Source of the DNA: Porphyromonas crevioricanis
GTDB lineage: Bacteria; Bacteroidota; Bacteroidia; Bacteroidales; Porphyromonadaceae
Direction: 5' to 3'
Assembly (NCBI RefSeq): GCF_900167225.1
Contig: NZ_FUXH01000006.1
Span: 56,811-120,810, forward strand
DNA: 64,000 bases
Under the pieces are notes generated by a model. It saw only the letters and a list, made by a program, of their open reading frames with translations, had not been told where the DNA came from and did no database searches. Made by a program: the position numbers and the translations under genes. Position 1 is the first letter of the stretch. Each line of letters starts with the position of its first letter. Below, piece by piece: positions 46,219-54,799 of this stretch.

Positions 46219-48801
46219 ATGAACAAATTACCCTCTTATCTATTCGGAGTTCTTTTTCTTGGCTCCGTCTCCTTATTTACAACAACCCTCGTTCAAGCTA
46301 CAGAGCCGGCAGTAGGAATGTTTACGGACACTGCCCCTACAAAGCCCGTGAAAGTATCTGTCACCGGGACTGTTTTGGACAAGAAGACCCATCAACCGCT
46401 ACCCTACGTACAAGTTGTCGTAGACGGAACAACTCTCGGTACGACATCCGATGCGGCCGGCAATTTCTCCATAAAGGATATTCCGCTCGGGAGTTTTCGC
46501 CTGATTGCTCGTCAGGTGGGTTATGCCTCTTCGACTTATCAAATAAGTAGTCAGGAAGGAAGCAGCCAGCACATAGATATCTATATGCAAGAGGAAGCCA
46601 TCGAACTGGATGGTGTAGTCGTAACCTCAAGTCGCAGCCAAACACTGAGGCGAGTAGCTCCATCTCTGGTTACTGTGCTATCACCGGAAATGTTTTCCAA
46701 GACTTCGTCTTCCACACTCAGTCAGGGTTTGCGCTTCCAACCCGGCTTGCGCATAGAGGATAACTGCCAAAACTGTGGCTTCAACCAAGTACGTATCAAT
46801 GGACTCGAAGGAGCTTATTCGCAGATCCTTATAGATGGTCGACCTATATTCAGTGCCTTGGCTGGCGTTTATGGGTTAGAACAAATACCTGCCAATATGA
46901 TCGAGCGAGTTGAGGTCGTGCGTGGAGGTGGATCAGCTCTCTACGGTTCCGGAGCCGTAGGGGGTGTCATAAACATCATCACTAGAGAGCCTGCTCGCAA
47001 TAGCGGAGAAGTATCGCATCAGTCTATTTTATTGACTGGAAAAAACAAAAGTTCGGTGCAGAACGTAACCTCATTCAATGCTTCGGTTGTCACGGAAGAC
47101 AGACGTGCCGCCCTCATGGTATTCGGTCAGCACAACTATCGCCCGGGGCACGACTACGATGGCGATGACTTTACCGAATTGCCAAACCTAAGAAACCGCT
47201 CGCTCGGATTGCGCTCCTACCTCAAAACCGGATTGTATGGCAAACTTTCTCTCGAATATCACAGTATGCAAGAATATCGCCGTGGTGGAGACAGATTGGA
47301 TATGCCTCCTTTTCAAGCTCGTATAGCCGAATATTTGCAGCACTATATCAACGGTGGAGGCTTACGCTTCGATCAAGGTTTTGCAGAAGGACGGACTCAA
47401 CTCTCTCTCTATGCTTCGGCTCAACACATCCAACGACGCTCCTACTATGGTGGAGGAGATACAACCGATGCATTGATAGACCTCATTATAGATCCTTCCA
47501 GCGATGATGAGGGACGTAAATCAGCAGCCAATGATGCCAAAACAGCACTCAACAGCTATGGTACCACACAAGATTTGACTGCCCAGAGTGGAGCAATGCT
47601 CGTGCATCGGTTCGGAGAAAGCGACTGGTACCTGACTTCCGGATTGGAAAACTCGATCAACCAACTTGATGACAAAAGTGTATACAGGCCGGAGCCTATC
47701 GACCAGAAAAGCATTGTATGGGGGCAATACGACCAAGTAGAATTTCGCACTGATAAATTCTCTGCGTTGGCCGGTGGACGCTTTGACCTGACCTATCTCT
47801 ACGAAAAAGGGAAACGAAAAATCGATCCGCTGTTTATCTTCAGCCCCAGAGCGAACTTGCGGTACAACCCGATTTCGGATATGGCAATGCGTCTCTCGTA
47901 TAGCGAAGGATTCAGAGCTCCACAATTCTTCGATGAAGAAATGCACGTAGAGCTATTAGGTGGGCAGCCGATCAGTCGTGTCTTGAGCAAAGACCTGAAA
48001 GAAGAACGCTCCCGATCAATCAGCGGTTCGATAGACTACTACGGACATTTTGGTTCTTGGCAATACAATGTGATGATAGAAGGCTTTGCCACGTTCATCT
48101 CAAATAAATTCGAGGCCGGACCAACTGATACCGATGCCAACATAGTAGAAGTACGAAACCAAACCGAAGGAGTTTCTAAGGTATTCGGAGCAAATTTAGA
48201 AGCAAGATTGGCCTACAGCCGGTTGTTCGACTTGCAATTGGGATTAACCCTGCAACGCAGTCGCTATGGTATGGATCATGTGGTTTTTGAAGCCGACTCT
48301 GAAACAGGTCAGCAAGAAGTCAAGACGAGGAATTTCGACAAAACACCCAACATTTATGGCTACATGGTAGCTACTCTGCGACCCTCTCACCATAGCTTTG
48401 TGAACCTCTCTGCTACCTACACCGGTCCTATGGATGTAAAAAGGGAAGCCTACGAAGGCGTAACGGCAAAGGAAGGCAAGGCTATAATTGACAACAAACC
48501 GGTAGGAGATGTCGCACCCGATGGTTCTTTTGACTTTATCCATGAAGGACAACGTTATCGTGGTTTGGCTCAAGGATTTGGTAAACTGCAGCGTGCCAAA
48601 GCTTTCTTCGACCTGGATATACAGGCCGGATATGTATTCGATCTGACTTCTTCTACCGAAATGGAACTAAGCATAGGTGTTCAGAACATTCTCAACAGTT
48701 ACCAAGAAGACAGTGATATGGGGCCGGGTCGGGCATCCACCTATGTTTATGGACCCATGCAACCGCGCCGAGCTACATTAGGCTTAAAACTGAGTTTCTG
48801 A
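46219..48801 (+). CDS. TonB-dependent outer membrane receptor
   Basis: 860 residues; active uptake of a metal complex, vitamin or similar ligand across the outer membrane. Signal peptide to ~residue 28 (LVQATEP). A CarboxypepD_reg-like domain spans ~48-125 (SVTGTVLDKKTHQPLPYVQV, GTTSDAAGNFSI). A plug domain follows ~130-260: LDGVVVTSSRSQTLRRV as TonB-box-like region, LRIEDNCQNCGFNQVRINGL, SQILIDGRPIFSAL, ERVEVVRGGGSALYGSGAVG. The barrel ends LGLKLSF. The paired Cys (NCQNCGF) in the plug is frequent in a Bacteroidota subgroup of FepA/CirA-like receptors; ligand unknown. It lies 412 bp after the fimbrial operon, behind a hairpin, so probably separately transcribed. Confidence 0.92.
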   Translation: MNKLPSYLFGVLFLGSVSLFTTTLVQATEPAVGMFTDTAPTKPVKVSVTGTVLDKKTHQPLPYVQVVVDGTTLGTTSDAAGNFSIKDIPLGSFRLIARQVGYASSTYQISSQEGSSQHIDIYMQEEAIELDGVVVTSSRSQTLRRVAPSLVTVLSPEMFSKTSSSTLSQGLRFQPGLRIEDNCQNCGFNQVRINGLEGAYSQILIDGRPIFSALAGVYGLEQIPANMIERVEVVRGGGSALYGSGAVGGVINIITREPARNSGEVSHQSILLTGKNKSSVQNVTSFNASVVTEDRRAALMVFGQHNYRPGHDYDGDDFTELPNLRNRSLGLRSYLKTGLYGKLSLEYHSMQEYRRGGDRLDMPPFQARIAEYLQHYINGGGLRFDQGFAEGRTQLSLYASAQHIQRRSYYGGGDTTDALIDLIIDPSSDDEGRKSAANDAKTALNSYGTTQDLTAQSGAMLVHRFGESDWYLTSGLENSINQLDDKSVYRPEPIDQKSIVWGQYDQVEFRTDKFSALAGGRFDLTYLYEKGKRKIDPLFIFSPRANLRYNPISDMAMRLSYSEGFRAPQFFDEEMHVELLGGQPISRVLSKDLKEERSRSISGSIDYYGHFGSWQYNVMIEGFATFISNKFEAGPTDTDANIVEVRNQTEGVSKVFGANLEARLAYSRLFDLQLGLTLQRSRYGMDHVVFEADSETGQQEVKTRNFDKTPNIYGYMVATLRPSHHSFVNLSATYTGPMDVKREAYEGVTAKEGKAIIDNKPVGDVAPDGSFDFIHEGQRYRGLAQGFGKLQRAKAFFDLDIQAGYVFDLTSSTEMELSIGVQNILNSYQEDSDMGPGRASTYVYGPMQPRRATLGLKLSF

Positions 48802-48846
48802 TAATCGTTTGAATCCATAAACAACAAATCTTTTTCTCAATCTGAC

Positions 48847-48893
48847 AAAGTCGTTTTAACTCTCCAAAAGGGGTGAGTTGAGACGGCTTTGTT
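48847..48893 (+). terminator. Terminator after the TonB receptor gene
   Basis: AAAGTCGTTTTAACTC / GAGTTGAGACGGCTTT, an imperfect 16-bp stem with loop TCCAAAAGGGGT, followed by GTTCTG. Confidence 0.6.
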
Positions 48894-48946
48894 CTGCAAT
48901 ATTCTCAAATGGAATCCCCTCGTATAGATTCTAAAATGACAAGTTT

Positions 48947-49085
48947 TAGTTGCCGTTTTGTTGACTTTGCAGAGTGCAGTAATCTCAAAAGCATTGAGAT
49001 GAGGATGCAGAGAGTATACTTGTCGTTATGATCAGGCCTGAATATCGAAAATAACACAGCAAGTGCCATGTTATGCAACAGTCTC
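48947..49085 (+). repeat. Second dispersed repeat family, copy 2
   Basis: Aligns with 22729-22858 over ~135 bases with several gaps (GCATTGAG, GTATACTTGTC, TATCGA-AATAA, AGTGCC-TGTTAT-CA-CAG-TCTC). It also contains the CTTTGCAGAGTGCAGTAAT text related to the short repeats at 4499 and 17187. The fabK promoter box lies just outside its right end. Confidence 0.6.
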
Positions 49086-49096
49086 AAATGACTTGT

Positions 49097-49104
49097 TACC
49101 TTTG
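49097..49104 (+). promoter_or_regulatory. -7 box of the FabK-like gene
   Basis: TACCTTTG, full consensus; predicted start ~49110, leader ~50 bases. The -33 position falls inside the repeat and lacks TTTG. Confidence 0.5.
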
Positions 49105-49160
49105 ACAACCGACTGTATAAGGTTGTAGCCAAGAAGAAAATACTCAAGAATAATCCGAAT

Positions 49161-50111
49161 ATGAATAGACTTTGTAGACTTCTCAACATTGAATTGCCAG
49201 TAATTGCTGGTGGTATGGTATGGTGCAGTGGCTGGCGACTGGCTTCGGCTGTAAGTAATAATGGAGGGCTGGGCTTGATAGGAGCCGGCTCCATGCACCC
49301 CGATACGCTTCGCTACCACATAGAACAATGTGCACAAGCAACAAACAAGACTTGGGGAGTGAATATCCCTCTGATGTATCCTCAATTGGATGAAATCATG
49401 GATATCGTTATCTCCTCCAAGGTACCTGTGGTAGTAACTTCGGCAGGAAGTCCCAAATTGTGGACAGACAAATTACACAAGGCAGGAAGCAAGGTATTGC
49501 ATGTAGTAAGCTCGGCCAAATTTGCCAAAAAGAGTGAAGAAGCTGGTGTAGACGCTGTGATCGCCGAAGGATTTGAAGCCGGAGGACACAACGGACGAGA
49601 AGAAACAACTACACTCTGTCTCATTCCACAAGTAGTAAATGCTGTGAACATCCCCGTAGTAGCTGCCGGAGGTATTGCTTTGGGACGAAGCATAGCGGCT
49701 GTAATGGCTTTGGGTGCCGATGGCGTACAGATAGGGACACGCTTTGCTCTAAGCGAAGAAAGTTCGGCTTCGGAAGCCTTCAAAGAATACTGTCGCAACA
49801 GCGGAGAAGGAACAACCATGCTCACCCTGAAAAAAGTCTCCCCTACTCGCCTCTTGGATAATGAATTCAGTCGCTCTGTAATTGCAGAAGAAGCCAATGG
49901 AGCTAGCAAGGAACAACTCCAGGAAATGATGGGGAAAGGGCGCGCAAAAATGGGAATTTTTGAAGGACAAATCAATGAAGGTATGTTGGAAATAGGTCAG
50001 GTAGTGTCGCACATCAACAAATCGGAAACAGTGGCAGATATCATGCAAGATCTACAACTCACCTATGAGGCAGTTGTCAAGAGATTGTCCCCTCGCTTGA
50101 GACCCATGTAA
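49161..50111 (+). CDS. fabK: FabK-type enoyl-ACP reductase II / nitronate monooxygenase family
   Basis: 316-residue FMN-dependent TIM-barrel protein. Text: LNIELPVIAGGMVWCSGWRL, AVSNNGGLGLIGAGSMHPDT, VNIPLMYPQLD, VVVTSAGSPKLW, AEGFEAGGHNG with the active-site His, PVVAAGGIALGRSIAAVMAL, and GADGVQIGTRFALSEES (FMN phosphate site). FabK performs the last step of fatty acid elongation; it is the reported enoyl reductase of P. gingivalis. The nitronate monooxygenase alternative cannot be excluded from sequence, but the TRFALSEESSASE ending is FabK-like. Single-gene unit with its own promoter and terminator. Confidence 0.75.
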   Translation: MNRLCRLLNIELPVIAGGMVWCSGWRLASAVSNNGGLGLIGAGSMHPDTLRYHIEQCAQATNKTWGVNIPLMYPQLDEIMDIVISSKVPVVVTSAGSPKLWTDKLHKAGSKVLHVVSSAKFAKKSEEAGVDAVIAEGFEAGGHNGREETTTLCLIPQVVNAVNIPVVAAGGIALGRSIAAVMALGADGVQIGTRFALSEESSASEAFKEYCRNSGEGTTMLTLKKVSPTRLLDNEFSRSVIAEEANGASKEQLQEMMGKGRAKMGIFEGQINEGMLEIGQVVSHINKSETVADIMQDLQLTYEAVVKRLSPRLRPM

Positions 50112-50212
50112 GTACTCCACACACAAGAAGAGATCGCTGCACGACTCTCTCTCAGAACCTTTCTGCCGGATCTTGCAATAGTCCCGAGAAAGGTCTACAA
50201 TGCCAAAAATAA

Positions 50213-50265
50213 GAGACTGCATACAGCAAACCTTTTTCAGATTTGCTGTATGCAGTCTCTGTTAT
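50213..50265. terminator. Bidirectional terminator between fabK and the coiled-coil gene
   Basis: AGAGACTGCATACAGCAAA / TTTGCTGTATGCAGTCTCT: perfect 19-bp arms, loop CCTTTTTCAGA-like; weak T-tails on both sides. Confidence 0.8.
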
Positions 50266-50353
50266 TTACCTATTATTCAGGATCCGAACCTATACGAGAG
50301 AGCTACCCAAAAACTGAATAGAAAGTCGCTATCCTGTTTCAGATTATATCCAA

Positions 50354-50731
50354 TCAATTCTTAATCTCCTTTTCTGCTTTCATGAGTTTTTTCTGGTACT
50401 CCTGTGCTTTTTTGGCTGCTTGGAGGTTTTTTCTGGCAATGACAAGATTCTTATCCGCAATCTTGCGATCTTTCATAGCCTTCTTGTAGACTTTACGTGC
50501 TTCCTTCATAGCTGCCTCATGCTCTTTGTATTTAGAACGAGCAGCTTTCTCTACCTTCTCCAGTTTGTCCAATTCTTCTTGCAACTGCTTCACAATATTT
50601 TCTCTCTGCTGCACTTCATTGCCTTTCTGCTCCAATATGGCACGATTATCCACTGGTGGATTTTGTGCCGATGCAACACTAACCGTGAAGCAAGCTGCTA
50701 CTATTAGGACTGTGCTGATAAATCTTCTCAT
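50354..50731 (-). CDS. Small exported coiled-coil protein
   Basis: 125 residues: signal peptide (VAACFTVSVASAQ) then an almost uninterrupted Lys/Glu/Ala-rich helix (QELDKLEKVEKAARSKYKEH, RKVYKKAMKDRKIADKNL). No Cys in the mature part and no lipobox. Comparable small periplasmic coiled-coil proteins occur in Bacteroidota, with unknown function. Transcribed toward fabK, 68 bp downstream of phoH on the same strand. Confidence 0.75.
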   Translation of the reverse strand: MRRFISTVLIVAACFTVSVASAQNPPVDNRAILEQKGNEVQQRENIVKQLQEELDKLEKVEKAARSKYKEHEAAMKEARKVYKKAMKDRKIADKNLVIARKNLQAAKKAQEYQKKLMKAEKEIKN

Positions 50732-50799
50732 AAGTAATTAAAATCAATTTGTAGGTGAATACTAACAACAGGTTTTTTATCCATTTTCTCTCTAAAAGA

Positions 50800-52161
50800 T
50801 CAGAGCAAATCGGAGGCCAATTCGCTCAACTCACTGCGCTCACCCTTGACAAGATTGACATGAGCAAACAGTTTCTGCCCCTTCATTTTGTCTATCATAT
50901 AGGCCAAACCATTACTCTGCATATCCAGGTAGGGTGAATCTATCTGGTGTACATCTCCGGTGAAAATCATCTTAGTACCTTCCCCAGCTCTGGTAATAAT
51001 TGTTTTAACTTCCTGAGGTGTGAGATTTTGTGCTTCGTCTATGATACAAATCGTTTTGGCCAAACTCCTACCTCGTATAAAAGCCAAAGCCTCTATTACC
51101 AACCTGTTTTCCTTTTGCATATCCTCTATTTTGCGCAATTCGGAAGCCTTGTTGGAGAGTTGAAATTTGATCACATTCAGATTGTCGAACAATGGTTGCA
51201 TATAAGGCGCAACCTTGGCCTTCTCGTCTCCGGGTAAAAAACCCAAATCTTTATTTGCCAGAGAAACGATAGGACGTGCCAAAAGTACTTGCTCGTACTC
51301 ATCGGCCTGATCAAGGGCAGCAGCCAGAGCCAAAAGTGTTTTACCCGTACCAGCCTTACCCGACAGGCCTACCAGCTTAATATCCGGATCTTTGAGTATC
51401 TCCAAAGCAAAAGCCTGTTCGGCATTACGTGGTTGTACTCCCATCACCGGGTGCTTCTCTATTTGTTCTATACAATCAGTAAAAGGATTGTATCGAGCCA
51501 ATACGCTATTACGTTCGCTCTTCATCAAAAAACAGTGATTGGGCTCCAACTTTTCTCCCATTTCCCAATTCTGCACAGGGATTCCCCTTGGCGTAGCATA
51601 AATCCTATCAATCAATTCGCCGGATACTCCCTCATAGACCACTTCTTTCAATGCAAAATGATCTACATTCTCCACCTTGTCGCTTATATAGTCTTCAGCC
51701 ACTATACCCAAGGATTTGGCCTTCATGCGCAGATTAACATCCTTGGTAACCAAAATAGTGGGCACTTCCGGATGCTCCTCAGCTATTGAAAAAGTAATGG
51801 ATAAAATACGGTGATCAGGGATGTTCTCACGAAAAGCCTGAGTTACTCTCTCATCCTTTTGTCCCCGGACATATACAAAAAGACGGCCACGTCCCTCACC
51901 CAACGACACTCCGGAAGCAAACAAATCCTGATCGCTCAACTCATCGAGCTTGCGTACAAACTGACGAGCATTGAAATTGATCTGCTCAGATCCTCGTTTG
52001 AACTTATCCAACTCCTCAAGCACAACAATAGGGATATAGATATCATTCTCCTCGAACTTGTCTATTGAGTCGTAATCATGCAATATCACATTAGTATCGA
52101 GTACGAAGATCTTCTTGCTCCCATTTCTTTTCGGACTCTTGTTAATTCTTCTGGCTGCCAT
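50800..52161 (-). CDS. phoH: PIN-domain PhoH-like ATPase (PhoH2/YlaK type)
   Basis: 453 residues. N-terminal PIN RNase domain (~18-150): FVLDTNVILHDYDSIDKF, with later acidic residues (LVTKDVNLRMKAKSLG). C-terminal PhoH P-loop domain (~235-453): LSGKAGTGKTLLALAAALDQ Walker A, PIVSLANKDLGFLPGDEKAK, Walker B IDEAQNLTPQEVKTIITRAG, then KMIFTGDVHQIDSPYLD. PIN-PhoH fusions act as RNA-unwinding ribonucleases in other bacteria. Length is as expected. The ATG at 52161 gives a basic N-terminus. Confidence 0.92.
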   Translation of the reverse strand: MAARRINKSPKRNGSKKIFVLDTNVILHDYDSIDKFEENDIYIPIVVLEELDKFKRGSEQINFNARQFVRKLDELSDQDLFASGVSLGEGRGRLFVYVRGQKDERVTQAFRENIPDHRILSITFSIAEEHPEVPTILVTKDVNLRMKAKSLGIVAEDYISDKVENVDHFALKEVVYEGVSGELIDRIYATPRGIPVQNWEMGEKLEPNHCFLMKSERNSVLARYNPFTDCIEQIEKHPVMGVQPRNAEQAFALEILKDPDIKLVGLSGKAGTGKTLLALAAALDQADEYEQVLLARPIVSLANKDLGFLPGDEKAKVAPYMQPLFDNLNVIKFQLSNKASELRKIEDMQKENRLVIEALAFIRGRSLAKTICIIDEAQNLTPQEVKTIITRAGEGTKMIFTGDVHQIDSPYLDMQSNGLAYMIDKMKGQKLFAHVNLVKGERSELSELASDLL

Positions 52162-52332
52162 TTTGGTATAAAATTACTTTTCCATTAGCGGAAACATCAA
52201 TGAGTCGGTAATCAAAAAAAATTCCAACTCTCATGAAATTCCCTCCGTGCTAAGTTATGACTATTGAACTAAATAAACAAGCTGGGAATATAAGAGAATA
52301 AGTATGTTTAACATCCACTCCTTTTTATTTAT

Positions 52333-52340
52333 TAACTTTG
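52333..52340 (+). promoter_or_regulatory. -7 box of oxyR
   Basis: TAACTTTG, full match to TAnnTTTG; predicted start ~52346, leader ~85 bases to ATG 52432. Confidence 0.55.
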
Positions 52341-52431
52341 AGGTTGTGTGAGTTAGAGCGTGAGAACAAAATTTCACCGACCAAACTCTGTAAGTTCCTC
52401 AACAGCTAAAACGAATAGAAATAAAAATACA

Positions 52432-53358
52432 ATGACACTCCAACAACTCGAATACATACTTGCACTGGAGAGAAACAGACATTTTGCCAAGGCTGCAATT
52501 GACTGCGATGTGACACAACCAACCCTGAGTGCTATGATACAGAAATTGGAGAGTGAACTTGAAGTCAAACTTTTCGACCGCAACAGAGGAGGTATACAAC
52601 CCACTCCGATAGGCAAAAAAGTCATAGCTCAGGCTTCTATTGTGCTAAGAGAAGCTTCAAAAATAACTGACCTAATAGCAGAAGAACAAGATAGTCTACA
52701 CGGAAATCTACGGATTTCCATATTACCTACAATTGCACCTTTCCTGCTACCCAGATTAGGTCAATCACTCTTCAAAGCACTTCCCAAAGTAAGTTTTGAG
52801 ATCTCGGAAAGAAAAACTTCCCAATGCTTGAGTGGACTCATGGACAACGAAATAGATGTAGCAATCATAGCCAGCAAAGCCAAAACCGAGGGATTGGACG
52901 ATACACTCCTGTATTACGAGGAATTTTTCGGTTATGTATCAGAGCAAGAACCTCTATACAACTCACCAACCATACGCAGCACCGAGGTCGATGGCAGTAG
53001 ACTCTGGCTACTGGATGAAGGACATTGTTTCCGAGATCAACTGGTACGCTTCTGTCAGCTTAAAAGTTTTATCAATAAATCTCGAAACTATACCAATGGC
53101 AGCCTCTCTACATTCATGCACATGGTAGAGAGTGGTGCTGGTATGACCTTTATCCCAGAATTGGCACTGGATAGGCTCTCCCCCGAACAAAGCAAACTGG
53201 TACGCCCCTTTACCATCCCAAAACCGACCAGAGAGATACGACTCTGCTATCGTGAAGATTTTGTACGCAAACGAATATTAGGAGAAATAGAGCGGATGCT
53301 TCGCGCATCGGTTCCAAAGTCGATGCACGAATTAAAGACCGGACAACAACTCGTCTGA
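52432..53358 (+). CDS. oxyR: OxyR, peroxide-sensing LysR-type regulator
   Basis: 308 residues from ATG 52432 (MTLQQLEYILALERNRHFAK); a GTG frame upstream (52360) adds a non-conserved tail. Winged helix 1-60 with RNRHFAKAAIDCDVTQPTLS. The two redox cysteines fall at residues 199 and 208 (LLDEGHCFRDQLVRFC), exactly the E. coli OxyR positions, so peroxide-driven disulfide formation is expected. It activates catalase/peroxiredoxin-type genes in anaerobes such as P. gingivalis. Single gene, own promoter, hairpin after the stop. Confidence 0.95.
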   Translation: MTLQQLEYILALERNRHFAKAAIDCDVTQPTLSAMIQKLESELEVKLFDRNRGGIQPTPIGKKVIAQASIVLREASKITDLIAEEQDSLHGNLRISILPTIAPFLLPRLGQSLFKALPKVSFEISERKTSQCLSGLMDNEIDVAIIASKAKTEGLDDTLLYYEEFFGYVSEQEPLYNSPTIRSTEVDGSRLWLLDEGHCFRDQLVRFCQLKSFINKSRNYTNGSLSTFMHMVESGAGMTFIPELALDRLSPEQSKLVRPFTIPKPTREIRLCYREDFVRKRILGEIERMLRASVPKSMHELKTGQQLV

Positions 53359-53403
53359 ATAAAATGGGAATCCTTCCCAGAGAGACCTCACTACACAGTC
53401 CCC

Positions 53404-53433
53404 TAAAAGATCACTGAAATGATCTTTTATTGA
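53404..53433 (+). terminator. Terminator after oxyR
   Basis: TAAAAGATCA, loop CTGAAA, TGATCTTTTATTG: perfect 10-bp arms, T-rich right arm. Confidence 0.65.
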
Positions 53434-54060
53434 GATGTGCGGAATGCCGCATCACACAATGGTCTCTAAAAACTAAATCAGAGAACTACCAAAAAGACAT
53501 CAAGTCTGCGGGAGATAATTAGAATCACCGCAGCTATCCCTTATGGTCTTTTTCTTTCTATTCTTTATGTATATATAGGAAGGATTTTAATTGGTCTAAT
53601 CAATAATAAGAATGTCTGTGCAAAGTGTTTATAACTCTATTTGTTTCCCTTTTTATACGTGAATAATCTACTGAATAAAGTGGGATTATTAAATGAATAT
53701 AGACAGAGTTGTAGACAGGTTTCCAACAAGTATATATCCTTTATTGATCGGAGAAGTCATTAGTTTTTGACAAGCCCAGATCTTCGTTTTACTTTCAGGC
53801 TCGATATGTATCTATATTCTCCCTTGTCTATAAATTGAGCAAAACAAAATAATAAGTTTTTGACCTTCTGTATTGCATATTTCATTTGTTTTTGATGGTA
53901 TATGAATCTCTGAAAACACCAAAAAACTTAGCGTGTTTTTTTCGACCATTTAAGCACAACTTATTCACAACTTATCCACATGTCTATTTTTCTTATCGGA
54001 TGTCGGATTACAGCTCTCCGCTTTTCGAGAGCGATTTTCCGGGCATCACTGAGATTGACG
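53434..54060. other. Candidate replication origin (oriC), AT-rich gene-free region
   Basis: No ORF of substance in over 600 bp; composition is visibly more AT-rich than surrounding genes. It contains TTAAGCACA (53950-53958), TTATTCACA (53961-53969) and TTATCCACA (53972-53980). The last two match the DnaA-box consensus TTATNCACA exactly, the first at eight positions. Start positions are 11 bp apart, one helical turn. Two degenerate boxes lie upstream on the other strand (53625 region, and CGTGAATAA at 53658-53666). The region lies close to mnmG (gidA), the common origin neighbour, and parS lies 3.5 kb away. Not proven; the dnaA gene itself is not in the window. Confidence 0.65.
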
Positions 54061-54085
54061 TGTACTGAAAAAAGATGACAGTAGG
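54057..54085 (+). repeat. Solo copy of the inverted-repeat sequence found around 20.5-22.3 kb
   Basis: GACGTGTACTGAAAAA, then GATGACAGT: same as the 35-bp repeat with one extra A and a few changes. Only one copy is seen here, next to the candidate oriC. The stretch 54086-54503 that follows has no intact gene; a stop-interrupted, protein-like frame (DDAVKYKPEDLAYHKYSEL, TTLPDDIIKQY) around 54340-54470 may be a decayed gene. Confidence 0.5.
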
Positions 54086-54503
54086 TGTGCTTGGGTTTAT
54101 TAGCTGTTTACACACTCTTTTCTTACTTCTGTTTTAGGTTTACACCTATCGACTCAGATTCTTCAAAAGGATTACACTGGCAATTTAGCCTTTGCTCGGA
54201 GTTCATCATTCACTGAAATCAAGTATAATATTTGAAGAATTCGTATTTGAGCTGTGTTGTAGCGAGTTTTAACGAGGTCTCCTGTATATGAAAGTGAGTA
54301 TCTTTCTGCCCAAAATGAAAGTTCGGATCACAAATAGAGGTCAGACGATGCTGTCAAATACAAGCCTGAAGATTTGGCTTACCATAAATATTCTGAGCTT
54401 TCATGAAGAGTCAAGGCCGAGGTGTGTGCAATATGTACTACCCTACCTGATGATATTATAAAGCAGTATTTGTAGAACGATAGAAACAATAGAAGATTTT
54501 GGC

Positions 54504-54799
54504 ATGATTCCATTTACAGGACCGGGAATAATCTTGGTATTGGTCGTTTATTTCGGAGGGATATTATTGGTTGGTAAGCTCCCATTTGTTAGTTCGTTAC
54601 CATTCAAAACTCAAGTACTTCTTGTACTTTTGACACATGTTGTCCTCTCTGTCTAAACTATTTTCTGGCCAAATTTCTGAACAGAAATGGAGTTAAGAAT
54701 ACTGTTGCTGGCCTCAGATTGGAAAAGGTAGTTCTTTTCATGAGTATTGTTTTCTCCTTCATAATCCTGTTGATGGTTTATGGAGAATTTAAGGAATGA
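54504..54799 (+). pseudogene. Small membrane protein gene interrupted by a single-base frameshift
   Basis: Frame 1 (ATG 54504, 50 codons, stop TAA 54654): MIPFTGPGIILVLVVYFGGI and TQVLLVLLTHVVLSV, two hydrophobic helices. The next frame continues FLAKFLNRNGVKNTVAGLRL and VVLFMSIVFSFIILLMVYGE to TGA 54797-54799, two more helices. Inserting one base near 54653 would join them into a ~98-residue four-helix protein. The stop of the second part overlaps the start of the next gene (ATGA), so this was a two-gene unit. It could also be a sequencing error or recent mutation. Function unknown. Confidence 0.5.
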
